From Dyadobacter chenhuakuii (GTDB lineage: Bacteria; Bacteroidota; Bacteroidia; Cytophagales; Spirosomataceae): 64,000 bases of DNA. The position numbers were made by a program, and so were the translations under genes. Below, piece by piece: positions 55,501-63,979 of the stretch. Numbering within the stretch: the stretch's first letter is position 1; every line of letters starts with the position of its first letter. The stretch covers positions 558,001 to 622,000 of the forward strand of contig NZ_CP098805.1 in the NCBI RefSeq assembly GCF_023821985.2, read 5' to 3'. Below the pieces are notes generated by a model. It made no database searches, had not been told where the DNA came from, and saw only the letters and a list, made by a program, of their open reading frames with translations.

Positions 55501-56017
55501 ATTGCCGCTGCAAGGACAAGCCAGTCTGACTGAGCACACGAAGAATGATCAGAAAGGGCAATACACCATTGTTGCTTCTTATCAGGACAAAGGTGGAAAA
55601 ACGGTGGGGCCACTAACCGGAATCGACGTTGTAAAACTCAGGAATGCCAATGTAAAACCTGCTTTTGCAGATGCTTTCACGGGTTTTTCCCGCTTCCGAG
55701 ACAATCTTTCACAAGGCGGACACAAGTCATTTATTTTGTTAAAAAACATTGATATGACGGGCATTAAGCAGTTTGTTTATGAATATGCGTCGTCGGGGCA
55801 GCAAGGAAGCATTCAGGTTCGGATGGATTCGCAGGCGGGGCCGGTGATCAGCTCGGTTACATTCGGGCCGACGGGCTCGTGGGATACCATGCAAAAAGTG
55901 ACGGGAACATTAGAGAAGGCCATTAGCGGAAGGCACGACATTTATTTTTTCGCCATCAAGCCTGATAAGCCGAATGATGAAATCTTAAAACTGACCAATA
56001 TCCGATTCGAGCAATAA
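52559..56017 (+). CDS. ThuA-sugar dehydrogenase-PKD-cytochrome c fusion
   Basis: Protein of 1152 residues with a signal-like start. Domains in order: ThuA (about 32-255, VLVFSKTKGWHHSSIPFGI ... GGRAFYTGNGH), a glucose/sorbosone-dehydrogenase propeller (about 275-700, HHGGSLAWDKEGNLYISTGD, GKILRIHPEPDGSYSIPRGN), a PKD-like domain (about 735-815, SRGSKDLDDDDDITYQWLF), cytochrome c with CRACH at 901-905, and a C-terminal carbohydrate-binding-like domain. Apart from ThuA it parallels the protein at 32747. It should oxidise a sugar and hand electrons to its own haem. Its 3' end overlaps the convergent sigma-factor gene by 33 bases. Confidence 0.87.
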   Translation: MKSLKIKLAAACSLALIWLFYSGMTVRTQPAPAKVLVFSKTKGWHHSSIPFGIKAIQKLSAENQFVADTTTNSNAFTDENLKNYAAVIWLNITGNVLNGEQQAAFERYIQAGGGYVGVHAAADTEYDWPWYGKLMGAHFTSHPHNPNVRKATVQVLDKTHPATSKLPERWEREDEWYNYRSFYSGIKVLAELDENSYDGGTNGAKHPISWYHTFDGGRAFYTGNGHTDESYGDPAFLGHLLGGIQYAIGKNAPLDYKKAYAKVTPEQNRFVKTILTNDLNSPMELAVAPDGKVYFTELFGNLSVFDPKTGKSTLIHKFPITNMGGTGLIGIALDPAFDKNRQLFLYYAPEGLTEENLAFQLSRFTLSQYNQLDLASEKILLKVPVQKNSGSHHGGSLAWDKEGNLYISTGDSSTPFPSGGYSPMDERPEKEFYSQDSQRSAGNTNDFKGKILRIHPEPDGSYSIPRGNLFAKGTAKTLPEIFVMGCRNPYRIAINPKTSVLYWGEIGPDAGKDGVQGPRGYDEFNQAKKAGNYGWPYFSGNNAAYVKWDFATKTAGPKFDPAAPVNNSPNNTGLNQLPPAVSAMIWYPYAASEEFPELGVGGRSAMAGDFYTFNSKTTNPGKFPDYYDGALFVFDWMRNWVMALRFDENENYVRSEPFMAANGDFRRPIDLSFGADGGMYMLEYGSVYGADNDDARLVKIEYNTGNRPPLAQAYIVDSAREAYVDKTVFLTSERRNFPMARQTSGQPPLRVSFSSRGSKDLDDDDDITYQWLFDGKTVGSTKANASYTYKKLGVFNAILRVTDKSGLVSADTLVVRVGNSKPAVKIAGAANKSFFWDDKPFPYAVNVKDKEDVKIDPKLVKVLMSYNPQPESQQNLIPESADALLQEPTPLGKTLMAGSDCRACHTIDQPSVGPTFTDIAKRYKTKAGSTEALAAKIINGGGGNWGKEHIMSAHPQLSTQDAQEMVRYIFSVTDEKKSRVALPLQGQASLTEHTKNDQKGQYTIVASYQDKGGKTVGPLTGIDVVKLRNANVKPAFADAFTGFSRFRDNLSQGGHKSFILLKNIDMTGIKQFVYEYASSGQQGSIQVRMDSQAGPVISSVTFGPTGSWDTMQKVTGTLEKAISGRHDIYFFAIKPDKPNDEILKLTNIRFEQ

Positions 56018-56641
56018 AAATTGAAGGGCAATAAGCAGGAAAATCCAGAGCGTTTTCCAGTCGGAAGTAAGTGCTTTGAGACTGTCTAATGCTTTGTAAA
56101 CCAGCTTATAAACCGAGCCGGAAGTAAGGTCCATGGCCGCGGCGATCTCCTCGGTGGAAAGGCCGCTGTAATATTTCAGGAAAATGATTTCCCGCTGGCG
56201 TGTGGGCAGTTTTTCGATAAACTTAGATAATCCATCGGAAATCATTTCGCCTGCTTGTGCCTCGATCAGCTGATCTTCCGCCGACGCTTCGGCAAGTTCG
56301 GCTTCCTGGTTCACAAACTTGCGCTGACGGGTGATCCGCCGCAGCAGTTCCCGGCGCAAGGCAACGATCAGATATGCTTTTACGGAAGCAACCGCAGGCA
56401 GTGTAGGCGCATTATTCCAAAGCTGGACAAACAGATCCTGCACGGTATCTTTGACGAGTTCTTTGTCGGCAACGAGGCGGTAACCATAGTTGTGAAGCAG
56501 TCGAGCGTAAGTTTTGTAAATGCATTCGAATGCGGTAGCATCCTGTTTTTGGAGAAGCGCCCACTGGGTCAGGGCCGCATTTTCATCAGAACCCGCATTG
56601 TGCTCGTAAGGCGGATTTTGCAAGTTCTGATCTGATTCCAT
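55985..56641 (-). CDS. ECF sigma-70 factor with C-terminal hydrophobic tail
   Basis: Sigma factor of 218 residues from the ATG at 56641; a TTG at 56680 would extend it by 13. Region 2 (about 27-95: FECIYKTYARLLHNYGYRLVADKELVKDTVQDLFVQLW) and region 4 (about 145-195: LPTRQREIIFLKYYSGLSTEEIAAAMDLTSGSVYKLVYKALDSL) are clear. The tail WKTLWIFLLIALQFLLLESD is strongly hydrophobic and could insert in the membrane. It is divergent from fecR at 56776, and together with the STN-containing SusC they form a cell-surface signalling set. Confidence 0.88.
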   Translation of the reverse strand: MESDQNLQNPPYEHNAGSDENAALTQWALLQKQDATAFECIYKTYARLLHNYGYRLVADKELVKDTVQDLFVQLWNNAPTLPAVASVKAYLIVALRRELLRRITRQRKFVNQEAELAEASAEDQLIEAQAGEMISDGLSKFIEKLPTRQREIIFLKYYSGLSTEEIAAAMDLTSGSVYKLVYKALDSLKALTSDWKTLWIFLLIALQFLLLESDIGQF

Positions 56642-56703
56642 ATGATTCACCCCCGCAGCCAAAACCTGCGTTTTGTCCAATTAATTATGATTTAAAGCAG
56701 GTT

Positions 56704-56711
56704 CAAAAATA
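56704..56711 (-). promoter_or_regulatory. Candidate -7 promoter box for the sigma-factor gene
   Basis: On the minus strand TATTTTTG matches TAnnTTTG, 62 bases upstream of the ATG at 56641. A -33 box at the usual distance is not clear. Confidence 0.4.
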
Positions 56712-56775
56712 GCCATAAAGAAATCAAAAAAAAATATCTTTCTATATTTATAAATTCAATTGGAACAACACTGAT

Positions 56776-57768
56776 ATGCCATCTTACGAGCATTTTGCCA
56801 GCCAGGATTTTGTGGCCGACGATGCCTTTATAAATTGGGTTACCAATCCATCCGAAACCACTGATGCCTTCTGGCAGCAGTGGCTTTTGCAGCATCCGCA
56901 CAAGCGGAAAGATGTGGAAGCGGCCGCCCGGATCGTGCGGGAGCTCAGCGTCCAGACCAATGTTTTCGATGAAGAAGCGTTGCAGGCGAACTGGGAACGG
57001 ATCAGATACAAAACGATTGCCGCTCAGGAAACAGGCAAAGTAGTTGCATTTCCACGCCGCTGGCTTGCGATTGCGGCAAGTGTAACGATCTTAATTCTGG
57101 CGGGGATCGGCGTGTGGCAAAACAGCAAATCTGTTCAATATGCGACGGGTTACGGCGAGGTGAAAACGGTGACCCTGGCGGATGGTTCCGAAGTGACATT
57201 GAACGGGAATTCCAGGATTTCATTTGTGAATGGCTTCTTTAACAGAAAAGTCAGCCTGACGGGCGAAGCATTGTTTAAAGTAAAAAAAGTCCGGACACTG
57301 AGTCAGCAAGTGGCATTTAAAGTGCAGGCCGACAGGGTACTGGTAAATGTGCTCGGGACAACTTTCAATGTGAGCAACCGCCGCGAAAATGTGGAAGTAA
57401 TGCTTGTGGAAGGCAAGGTGCGGCTGGATCTGGAAGGACAGGGATCCGGGGAGGTTATGCTCGATCCCGGCCAGAAAGCGACGATTTCGAACACTGCGCA
57501 TGCACTCGTAAAATCCAGTGCGGATCCTGAAAAACATATCGCCTGGTTGCATAATGAGCTCATTTACAATGGTGAAGATTTGCGAACCGTGTTTCAAAAT
57601 CTGGAAGATGGTTTTGGAATAAAAACCAGGGTAACCCGTCCTGAAATATTGAAAAAGCGTTTTACGGGTTCCGTTTCAACAGATTCAATCCAAAATTTTT
57701 ACAATCAGCTTGAAACGATCTACCATTTGCAGGTTGAGCCGGAGGCAGGCGGTTATCTGGTCAAATAA
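56776..57768 (+). CDS. FecR-family anti-sigma factor
   Basis: Protein of 330 residues. The N-terminal cytoplasmic part (about 1-90, with FWQQWLLQHPHKRKDV) binds the sigma factor. One membrane helix follows (about 95-113: WLAIAASVTILILAGIGVW). Then come the periplasmic FecR domain (YATGYGEVKTVTLADGSEVTLNGNS, GEALFKVKK, VLGTTFNVSNR) and a DUF4974 C-terminal domain (about 250-330) that contacts the transporter's STN domain. It lies 21 bases before the STN-bearing SusC and is divergent from the sigma factor. Confidence 0.92.
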   Translation: MPSYEHFASQDFVADDAFINWVTNPSETTDAFWQQWLLQHPHKRKDVEAAARIVRELSVQTNVFDEEALQANWERIRYKTIAAQETGKVVAFPRRWLAIAASVTILILAGIGVWQNSKSVQYATGYGEVKTVTLADGSEVTLNGNSRISFVNGFFNRKVSLTGEALFKVKKVRTLSQQVAFKVQADRVLVNVLGTTFNVSNRRENVEVMLVEGKVRLDLEGQGSGEVMLDPGQKATISNTAHALVKSSADPEKHIAWLHNELIYNGEDLRTVFQNLEDGFGIKTRVTRPEILKKRFTGSVSTDSIQNFYNQLETIYHLQVEPEAGGYLVK

Positions 57769-57789
57769 TATAAGGATAATTGCAAGCGC

Positions 57790-60700
57790 ATGAAGGCAAC
57801 GTGGCGAATGGTAATGCAATGGGCTCCGGCTTGGTTAGTGGCGATTTTGCTGCTGACGCTTCAAACCAATGCTGCTTTTGCCCAACAAATCAGTCTTACC
57901 GAAGCGCTGCGCCGCATTGCTGCAACATATCAGGTTACCTTTAACTACGACACAGATCTTTTGGCTGGCAAATCAGTCGAAGCATTTGATCCTGATTCGA
58001 TCAGGAATCTTGATAAGGTGGTAACAAAACTGCTGAAACCTTATCAGATCAACTTTCGACGGAGTGGGAAAACGTACATTCTTTATTCGGAAAAGGCGAA
58101 AAGTCAGGCCGTTACCAGCGAAATGAAAGAGGAGCGCTTTCTTTCAAAAGGATCGGAGAATAAAGCGGAATGGCTATTACGGGGAACCGTTTTATCCGAA
58201 AACGGCGAGCCGGTTCCAGGCGCTACAATCAAGCTCGAAAATACTTCTTATGGTGCTGCCGCAGCACTGAATGGCACATTTGAACTGGTGGTTCCAGCTC
58301 TTGAAGGCAGGCTTTCGGTTTCTTCGGTTGGTTTTGAAACGCAGCAAATTGGGTTTTCAAAGGAAATAAACATTGTGATAAGGCTGGCAGAAGACACCAA
58401 TCTGCTCAGTGAAATGATCGTGACCGGATATTCAGCGGAGATCAGGCGTGATTTTACGGGCGCTGTTTCCACAGTAAATGCGCACGACCTGACGATTGTG
58501 CCTTCGGCAAATGTGGAGCAGCAATTGCAAGGGCGTGTTGCGGGATTAACTGTTATTACGAACGGGCAGCCAGGCACATCCAGCCAGGTCCGCATTCGTG
58601 GTTTTGGGTCCTTCGGCGGGAATCAGCCGCTTTACATTGTGGACGGCGTTCCTACGCAAAGCATTTCGTTCATCAATCCGGGTGACATTGAATCCACGTC
58701 CATTCTAAAGGACGCAGCCTCGGCGTCCATTTACGGCGCAAGGGCTGCCGCGGGCGTGATTGTGATTGCCACGAAGAAGGGGCAACGCAAAGCGCAGCGG
58801 ATGCAGCTCAGTTACAACGGATTATTTGGTGTGACAATGCCGGGGAAGGGACTTTCGGTGCTGAGTCCGCAGGAGCAGGCCGACTGGACCTGGCAGGCCC
58901 GGAAAAATGATATTTTCCAAACCGGCGGGACCATTGGCCCGAACGGCTTTGCAGGCATTGCCAACGGCCAGTACGGTGCAGGTGAAAAGCCAGTTTTACC
59001 GGATTTCTTGTTGGTTGGTAACCGCACCGGCCTTTCCGGGTCGGCTGTGGATTTGAACCTGGAAAGGAGTAAATACAACACCAATCCCGCACTGGGCGAG
59101 TATTATCTTGTCGTTCCGGCCAATCACAACGGCACGGACTGGTTCAAAGCCATCAGCAGGAATGCGGCACTGATGCGCCACACGCTTGGGCTTTCGGGCG
59201 GAAATGCATTCAGCCGTTATTACATGGGCATGAGCTATCAGAAGCAAGACGGGACGATCATCAACAACAACTTTGATCGCTATACGTTTCGTGTCAATAC
59301 GGAATATGATCTTAAGAAGCGGCTAAGATTTGGTGAAAATTTGCAGCTCGCATATCTGTCTGCAACAGGCCAGCAGGGGAGTATGGGCGGATTTTTGGGT
59401 AACAATATGAACAATAACCCCAGCGTGTCTGCCGATGAAAATGACATACTCGCAGCCTACCGTATGGCACCGATTATTCCGGTTTATGACGCATTCGGAG
59501 GCTACGCCGGCACGGCCGCCCCGGGATTCAGCAATCCGCGCAACCCGGTAGCGAGCAGACAAGCAGCCGCCAACAACTTCAATCACACGATCTTTGCATT
59601 CGGCAACGCTTATTTGGAATACGACATTACTTCCTTCCTGACATTCAAAAGCAGCATAGGCGGGACGTATTTCAACAACTATAACGGCACATTAACGCGG
59701 GCGACTTACGAGAATTCTGAAAATATCGCCAACACCAGCTATACTGAGGGGTCCGGATTTGGGTTAGCATGGACTTTTACAAATACATTGCAGTTTAAAA
59801 AGACATGGAAACGGCACGAAATAAGCGCGCTGGCCGGTATGGAAGCCCTCAATACTGGTGCTGGCAGGAACATCAACGGCTCAGGCATCAACCCATTTTC
59901 AATTGACCCTGAATATGTTACGTTAAGCACAACCATTCCAGGCTCCACAAGGCAGATCGGGAGTGGGAGGTCGATGGGAAATAACTTTTATTCGCTCTTT
60001 GGCCAGGCCAGATATATTTTCAACGACCGGTATATTCTTGCGGCGGTTGTGCGGAGGGACGGCTCTTCGCAATTCGGTCCGGAAAACCGTTTTGGTGTAT
60101 TCCCTGCATTTTCGGCTGCATGGCTGATGTCGTCCGAGCGCTTTATGCAATCGGCGCGCTGGGTTTCTGACCTGAAATTCCGGGTTGGTTACGGCCGGAT
60201 GGGTAATTCCAATTTTCTGAGTTCGACCAATCAATATAGTCTTTTTGTATCCAATGCGGCCAATGGGTATGATCTGGGCGCAAGTAACAATTCAATCTCT
60301 GCCGGATATTATAACAGCCAGATCGGTAATCCGAAAGCCAAGTGGGAAACCAGCATTACCTACAATGCAGGTCTGGACGGCTCTTTTTTCAATAATAAGC
60401 TGGAAACTGCGATAGATGTCTGGCGAAAGGAAACCACAGACTTGCTCTATCAGCTCCCTATACCGGGCGTGGTGGGCACCCGGGCAAGCGCACCTTTCGT
60501 AAATGTCGCGGGTATGCGCAATCAGGGCATCGATCTGCTGGTGACCAATCGCGGACGTCTGGCCCGGGAACTTCGGTATGAAATCTCCGCGTCGGGCAGT
60601 TTTCTTGCTAATAAAATAACACGGATAGCGCCGCTGGTGCCGTATTTCACAGGCGGCGGCACCCGATTAGGGACGCCCGTGGTCCGCAATGAGCCGGGAC

Positions 60701-61377
60701 ATGCCTTGTCGTCATTTTATGGTTACCGCGTGTCGGGTTTGTTCCAGAATGCAGAAGAAGTAGCCAATGCAGCCCCCCAGCCGGGAGCAGCGCCCGGGCG
60801 GTTCCGGTTTGCGGACGTGAATGGCGACGGCAGGATCAATGATAACGACCGCACCTATCTGGGCAATCCCATTCCAAAATTTACCGGAAGCATTGCCCTC
60901 ACGCTTCGTTTCAAAGGGTTTGATCTGAATGCCAATTTGTATGCTTCGCTCGGAAGTCAGATTTTCAACAACCAGCGCTGGTTCAGTGACTTTTATCCCT
61001 CATTCACCGGCGCGGCGATCAGCACACGTGTCCGCGAATCCTGGTTGCCTGCGCGAACGGCAACCAATGTGCCGATCTTTGAAAGCGCTGCCAATTTCAG
61101 CACCAACACCCAAGCCAATTCTTATTACATCGAAAACGGTTCCTATGCACGGATGCAGTATGTGAGCCTGGGCTACACCATTCCCGGACAGCTGACAAAA
61201 AAGGCGCATTTGGATAAAGTAAGGCTCGTTTTTCTCACTTCCAACCTTTTTACGATCACCTCATACAGCGGCCTGGATCCGGCAGTAGGAGGGAATTCGG
61301 ACGCCGTTTTTGGCATCGATGTCGGGAATTATCCCGTTAGCAAGGGATACAGCATCGGATTATCTGTGGACTTCTAG
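57790..61377 (+). CDS. STN-domain SusC/FecA-type TonB-dependent transducer
   Basis: Transporter of 1195 residues with signal peptide (PAWLVAILLLTLQTNAAFAQ), an STN signalling domain (about 34-95: ISLTEALRRIAATYQVTFNYD), a carboxypeptidase-like domain (about 128-205), plug (MIVTGYSAEIRRDFTGAVSTV) and barrel. The STN domain is expected to touch FecR and relay substrate binding to the sigma factor. From the plug onwards it is a close relative of the SusC at 45070. Unlike that protein it is not followed by a susD; the next gene, at 61508, is on the other strand. Confidence 0.92.
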   Translation: MKATWRMVMQWAPAWLVAILLLTLQTNAAFAQQISLTEALRRIAATYQVTFNYDTDLLAGKSVEAFDPDSIRNLDKVVTKLLKPYQINFRRSGKTYILYSEKAKSQAVTSEMKEERFLSKGSENKAEWLLRGTVLSENGEPVPGATIKLENTSYGAAAALNGTFELVVPALEGRLSVSSVGFETQQIGFSKEINIVIRLAEDTNLLSEMIVTGYSAEIRRDFTGAVSTVNAHDLTIVPSANVEQQLQGRVAGLTVITNGQPGTSSQVRIRGFGSFGGNQPLYIVDGVPTQSISFINPGDIESTSILKDAASASIYGARAAAGVIVIATKKGQRKAQRMQLSYNGLFGVTMPGKGLSVLSPQEQADWTWQARKNDIFQTGGTIGPNGFAGIANGQYGAGEKPVLPDFLLVGNRTGLSGSAVDLNLERSKYNTNPALGEYYLVVPANHNGTDWFKAISRNAALMRHTLGLSGGNAFSRYYMGMSYQKQDGTIINNNFDRYTFRVNTEYDLKKRLRFGENLQLAYLSATGQQGSMGGFLGNNMNNNPSVSADENDILAAYRMAPIIPVYDAFGGYAGTAAPGFSNPRNPVASRQAAANNFNHTIFAFGNAYLEYDITSFLTFKSSIGGTYFNNYNGTLTRATYENSENIANTSYTEGSGFGLAWTFTNTLQFKKTWKRHEISALAGMEALNTGAGRNINGSGINPFSIDPEYVTLSTTIPGSTRQIGSGRSMGNNFYSLFGQARYIFNDRYILAAVVRRDGSSQFGPENRFGVFPAFSAAWLMSSERFMQSARWVSDLKFRVGYGRMGNSNFLSSTNQYSLFVSNAANGYDLGASNNSISAGYYNSQIGNPKAKWETSITYNAGLDGSFFNNKLETAIDVWRKETTDLLYQLPIPGVVGTRASAPFVNVAGMRNQGIDLLVTNRGRLARELRYEISASGSFLANKITRIAPLVPYFTGGGTRLGTPVVRNEPGHALSSFYGYRVSGLFQNAEEVANAAPQPGAAPGRFRFADVNGDGRINDNDRTYLGNPIPKFTGSIALTLRFKGFDLNANLYASLGSQIFNNQRWFSDFYPSFTGAAISTRVRESWLPARTATNVPIFESAANFSTNTQANSYYIENGSYARMQYVSLGYTIPGQLTKKAHLDKVRLVFLTSNLFTITSYSGLDPAVGGNSDAVFGIDVGNYPVSKGYSIGLSVDF

Positions 61378-61507
61378 GTGGTCCTAAACTTATCTGAGAA
61401 ATTGTAAAAGTTTGCAGACTGGTAGAGAGGAAAGGATTCGCTAAATAAGTGGCCCTATTCACACAATCCTCCCTGAGCATGATCAGACGAAATATCCGGT
61501 AAACTTC

Positions 61508-62419
61508 CTAATTATAGCCCGCCCGGAATTGCAGCGGTGTTTGCCGTGTCTTCGTTTTGAAAAGCTTGCTAAACGATTGCGGATAGTCGAAACCTAATTC
61601 ATAGGCAATTTCACTAACAGATAGATGCGTTGTCGATAGTCGCTCTTTAGCACGTTCGATCAGCTTTTCGTGGATCAAATGTTGGGTAGTGTTCCCGGTG
61701 AGCTGTTTCAGGCAATCGCTCAGATACTTGGAAGACAAATGTAATTCCTCGGCCAAAAATTGTGCTGTGGGTAAACCATTGTGAAGCTGGTCGGAATCAA
61801 AGTAACTGTTCAAGATTCTCTCAACTTTATTTAAAAGCTCGTTGCTGACCGTCTTACGGGTGATAAATTGTCTGTTGTAATATCGGTCGCAGTAAGTCAG
61901 CATGAGCTCAATGTTGGCAATCCATACTTCCTGACTGAAATTGTCAATTGGCAGCGACAACTCTTTTTGCAGTTGGAGGAAGATGTTTTCCACCGTCTTT
62001 TGCTCGTCGTCTGAAAGAATGAGCGCTTCATTGACTGCATAATCGAAATATCCGTAAGACTTAATCTTACCGGCCAGAGCAGCGTTACGAAGAAAATCCG
62101 GATGGATGGACAGCTGCCAGCCAGCTTTTGCAGGGACGAAATCCTTATCAATAAAACTCACCTGCCTGGGCGCAAAGCACGACATTACTCCCTCGTCAAA
62201 ATCGAAAATACTTTGGCCGTATTGTATTTTGCAAGGACATTCCGTTTTCAGAGTAACCTGGTAAAAGTCCGTAATAAGCCTTGTCCGCTGTTCAATTTTT
62301 ATCTCAGGGAAATCCTCAAACCTCGTCAGGCTCACCAGCGGATGCCTGGGCTTCGGCAGCTGCAAGAGTTGGTGCAGCTGGCTGATCGACTGAATGTGAA
62401 GCGTTGTTGTCGTTTCCAT
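61508..62419 (-). CDS. AraC-family transcriptional regulator
   Basis: Regulator of 303 residues. The N-terminal 190 residues form a sensor region, including ECPCKIQYGQSIFDFDEGVMSCFAPRQ of cupin-like type. The C-terminal AraC helix-turn-helix pair (about 210-300) includes FLAEELHLSSKYLSDCLKQLTG and LSVSEIAYELGFDYPQSFSKLFK. It begins 12 bases after the SDR gene and is probably co-transcribed with it. Its last bases face the transporter gene ending at 61377. Confidence 0.9.
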   Translation of the reverse strand: METTTTLHIQSISQLHQLLQLPKPRHPLVSLTRFEDFPEIKIEQRTRLITDFYQVTLKTECPCKIQYGQSIFDFDEGVMSCFAPRQVSFIDKDFVPAKAGWQLSIHPDFLRNAALAGKIKSYGYFDYAVNEALILSDDEQKTVENIFLQLQKELSLPIDNFSQEVWIANIELMLTYCDRYYNRQFITRKTVSNELLNKVERILNSYFDSDQLHNGLPTAQFLAEELHLSSKYLSDCLKQLTGNTTQHLIHEKLIERAKERLSTTHLSVSEIAYELGFDYPQSFSKLFKTKTRQTPLQFRAGYN

Positions 62420-62431
62420 CGTACAAGTTAG

Positions 62432-63238
62432 CTAAATCAAACCTGATTTTTTCCGGTAGGAATTGGCCATAAATCGGGCGATCATCGCATTTGGCAATAA
62501 GCTAGTCAGCCGTGCGCCGATCCGGTTTCTGCTTCCGGATACCTGGAAATGTTTTTTTGTCTCCAAAGCTTTCAATAATTCATCTGCCACTTCTTCCGGC
62601 GTTTGCGTGACAGCTGTTTGATAATCTGAGCTTAATCCGACACCTTTTTCATTGTTAATGCCCGCAGCTTCATTGAAATTGGTTTTTGTCAGTCCCGGCG
62701 CAAACAGCATAACCAGAATATTGTATGGTTTACATTCCTCGGTTATCGCCTCGGTAAAGGAGCGGACAAAAACTTTGCTTGCCGCATAAGTCGCCATGTA
62801 AGGTACAGGAGCGAAGGCTGCCATCGAGGCGACATTGATGATCGTGCCGCTTTTTCGCTCACGCATAGGTTGCATGAAAAGATGCGTCATCGCTACCAGG
62901 GATGCATTATTAAGTTGTATCAAATCCAGTTCAGATTGCAAATTCAACGCTGCAAACTCACCGCCAGAGCCGATTCCCGCATTGTTGACAAGCATATCGA
63001 CTTCCCAGTTTTGTTTTTGGGTTTCTTGAAAAATTTGAAATGGAGCATCCTGTTTAGTCAGGTCCGCCGCAATGTAAGTTGCCTGCACTCCATATGTTTC
63101 CTGTAAATGTTTACTAAGCCTGGAGAGTTTCTCTGCGTTGCGTGCCACAAGAATCAGATTATGCTTTTTTTCAGCCAGCTTTATTGCCAGAGCTTCACCG
63201 ATTCCACCCGAAGCTCCTGTTATTAATGTATATTCCAT
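62432..63238 (-). CDS. SDR-family NAD(P)-dependent oxidoreductase
   Basis: Short-chain dehydrogenase of 268 residues. The cofactor motif TGASGGIG is at residues 7-14, NNAG at 85-88, and the catalytic S138, Y151 and K155 are in NVASMAAF and YAASK. Family members act on varied alcohols and ketones; the substrate is not predictable. It precedes an AraC regulator by 12 bases on the same strand, an arrangement suggesting that the regulator controls it. It is divergent from the msrA-like gene. Confidence 0.9.
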   Translation of the reverse strand: MEYTLITGASGGIGEALAIKLAEKKHNLILVARNAEKLSRLSKHLQETYGVQATYIAADLTKQDAPFQIFQETQKQNWEVDMLVNNAGIGSGGEFAALNLQSELDLIQLNNASLVAMTHLFMQPMRERKSGTIINVASMAAFAPVPYMATYAASKVFVRSFTEAITEECKPYNILVMLFAPGLTKTNFNEAAGINNEKGVGLSSDYQTAVTQTPEEVADELLKALETKKHFQVSGSRNRIGARLTSLLPNAMIARFMANSYRKKSGLI

Positions 63239-63358
63239 TTTTTGCTATCCATTAAATGATAATACAAAGGACGCTTGCTGCCGCTCAACCACTTGTAATC
63301 AAAAGTCGGTTTGTTGTGTTCAATAGTCGGGTAAATAATCAGGCATTGTGAAGTGTAT

Positions 63359-63883
63359 ATGTTAAAGACAGACAAAATTGGTTTAGGAGGGAGCTGCCAT
63401 TGGTGTACCGAAGCAATATTCCAATCCTTAAAGGGCGTGGTCAACGTAAGTCAGGGCTGGATCAAGCCGGACGGCAATTTTTCTGGATTCTCGGAAGCAG
63501 TGATTGTCGAATTTGACCCCGATGCGATTTCCCTTGAAAACCTAATTGCAATCCACCTTTACACGCACAGCAGCACTTCCGAACATGCGATGCGATCTAA
63601 ATACAGATCCGCGGTTTATACTTTCAATGACTATCAGGTAATCCCAGCAAAGCAGGCTATTGAGATATTGCAAAAGGAGTTTGAAGATCCAATCATTACA
63701 AAAGTGATTCCGTTCAAGACCTTCAAGTTGAACGATCAGCAATATCTGGATTACTACTATAAAAACCCCGAGATGCCGTTTTGCAAAACGTTCATTGACC
63801 CGAAATTGAAGATTCTATTGAAGCAGTTTTCAAGTCAAGTGGATGAGGAGAAGTTGCGATCTGCTGAGTATAAAAGGATGTAG
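63359..63883 (+). CDS. MsrA-like peptide methionine sulfoxide reductase
   Basis: Protein of 174 residues from the ATG at 63359; a GTG at 63353 is less likely. It should reduce methionine-S-sulfoxide. The catalytic motif reads GGSCHWCTEAIF with C13, where most MsrA proteins have GGCFWC. The loop that is usually GYxGG is GWIKPDGNFSG, so it is a divergent member. Later segments (EFDPDAISLENLIAIHLYTHS, SKYRSAVYTFNDYQ) still fit the family. It is likely a diverged MsrA; function in the cytoplasm is assumed from the lack of a signal. Confidence 0.75.
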   Translation: MLKTDKIGLGGSCHWCTEAIFQSLKGVVNVSQGWIKPDGNFSGFSEAVIVEFDPDAISLENLIAIHLYTHSSTSEHAMRSKYRSAVYTFNDYQVIPAKQAIEILQKEFEDPIITKVIPFKTFKLNDQQYLDYYYKNPEMPFCKTFIDPKLKILLKQFSSQVDEEKLRSAEYKRM

Positions 63884-63979
63884 ATCCCATTTCGATAATT
63901 CTTCGACAACTTTGTTAAGGGCTTTTCTAATGGTGCCATTAACAGAAATCATTTTATTTCTGCGGTGAACTCTTACTTG

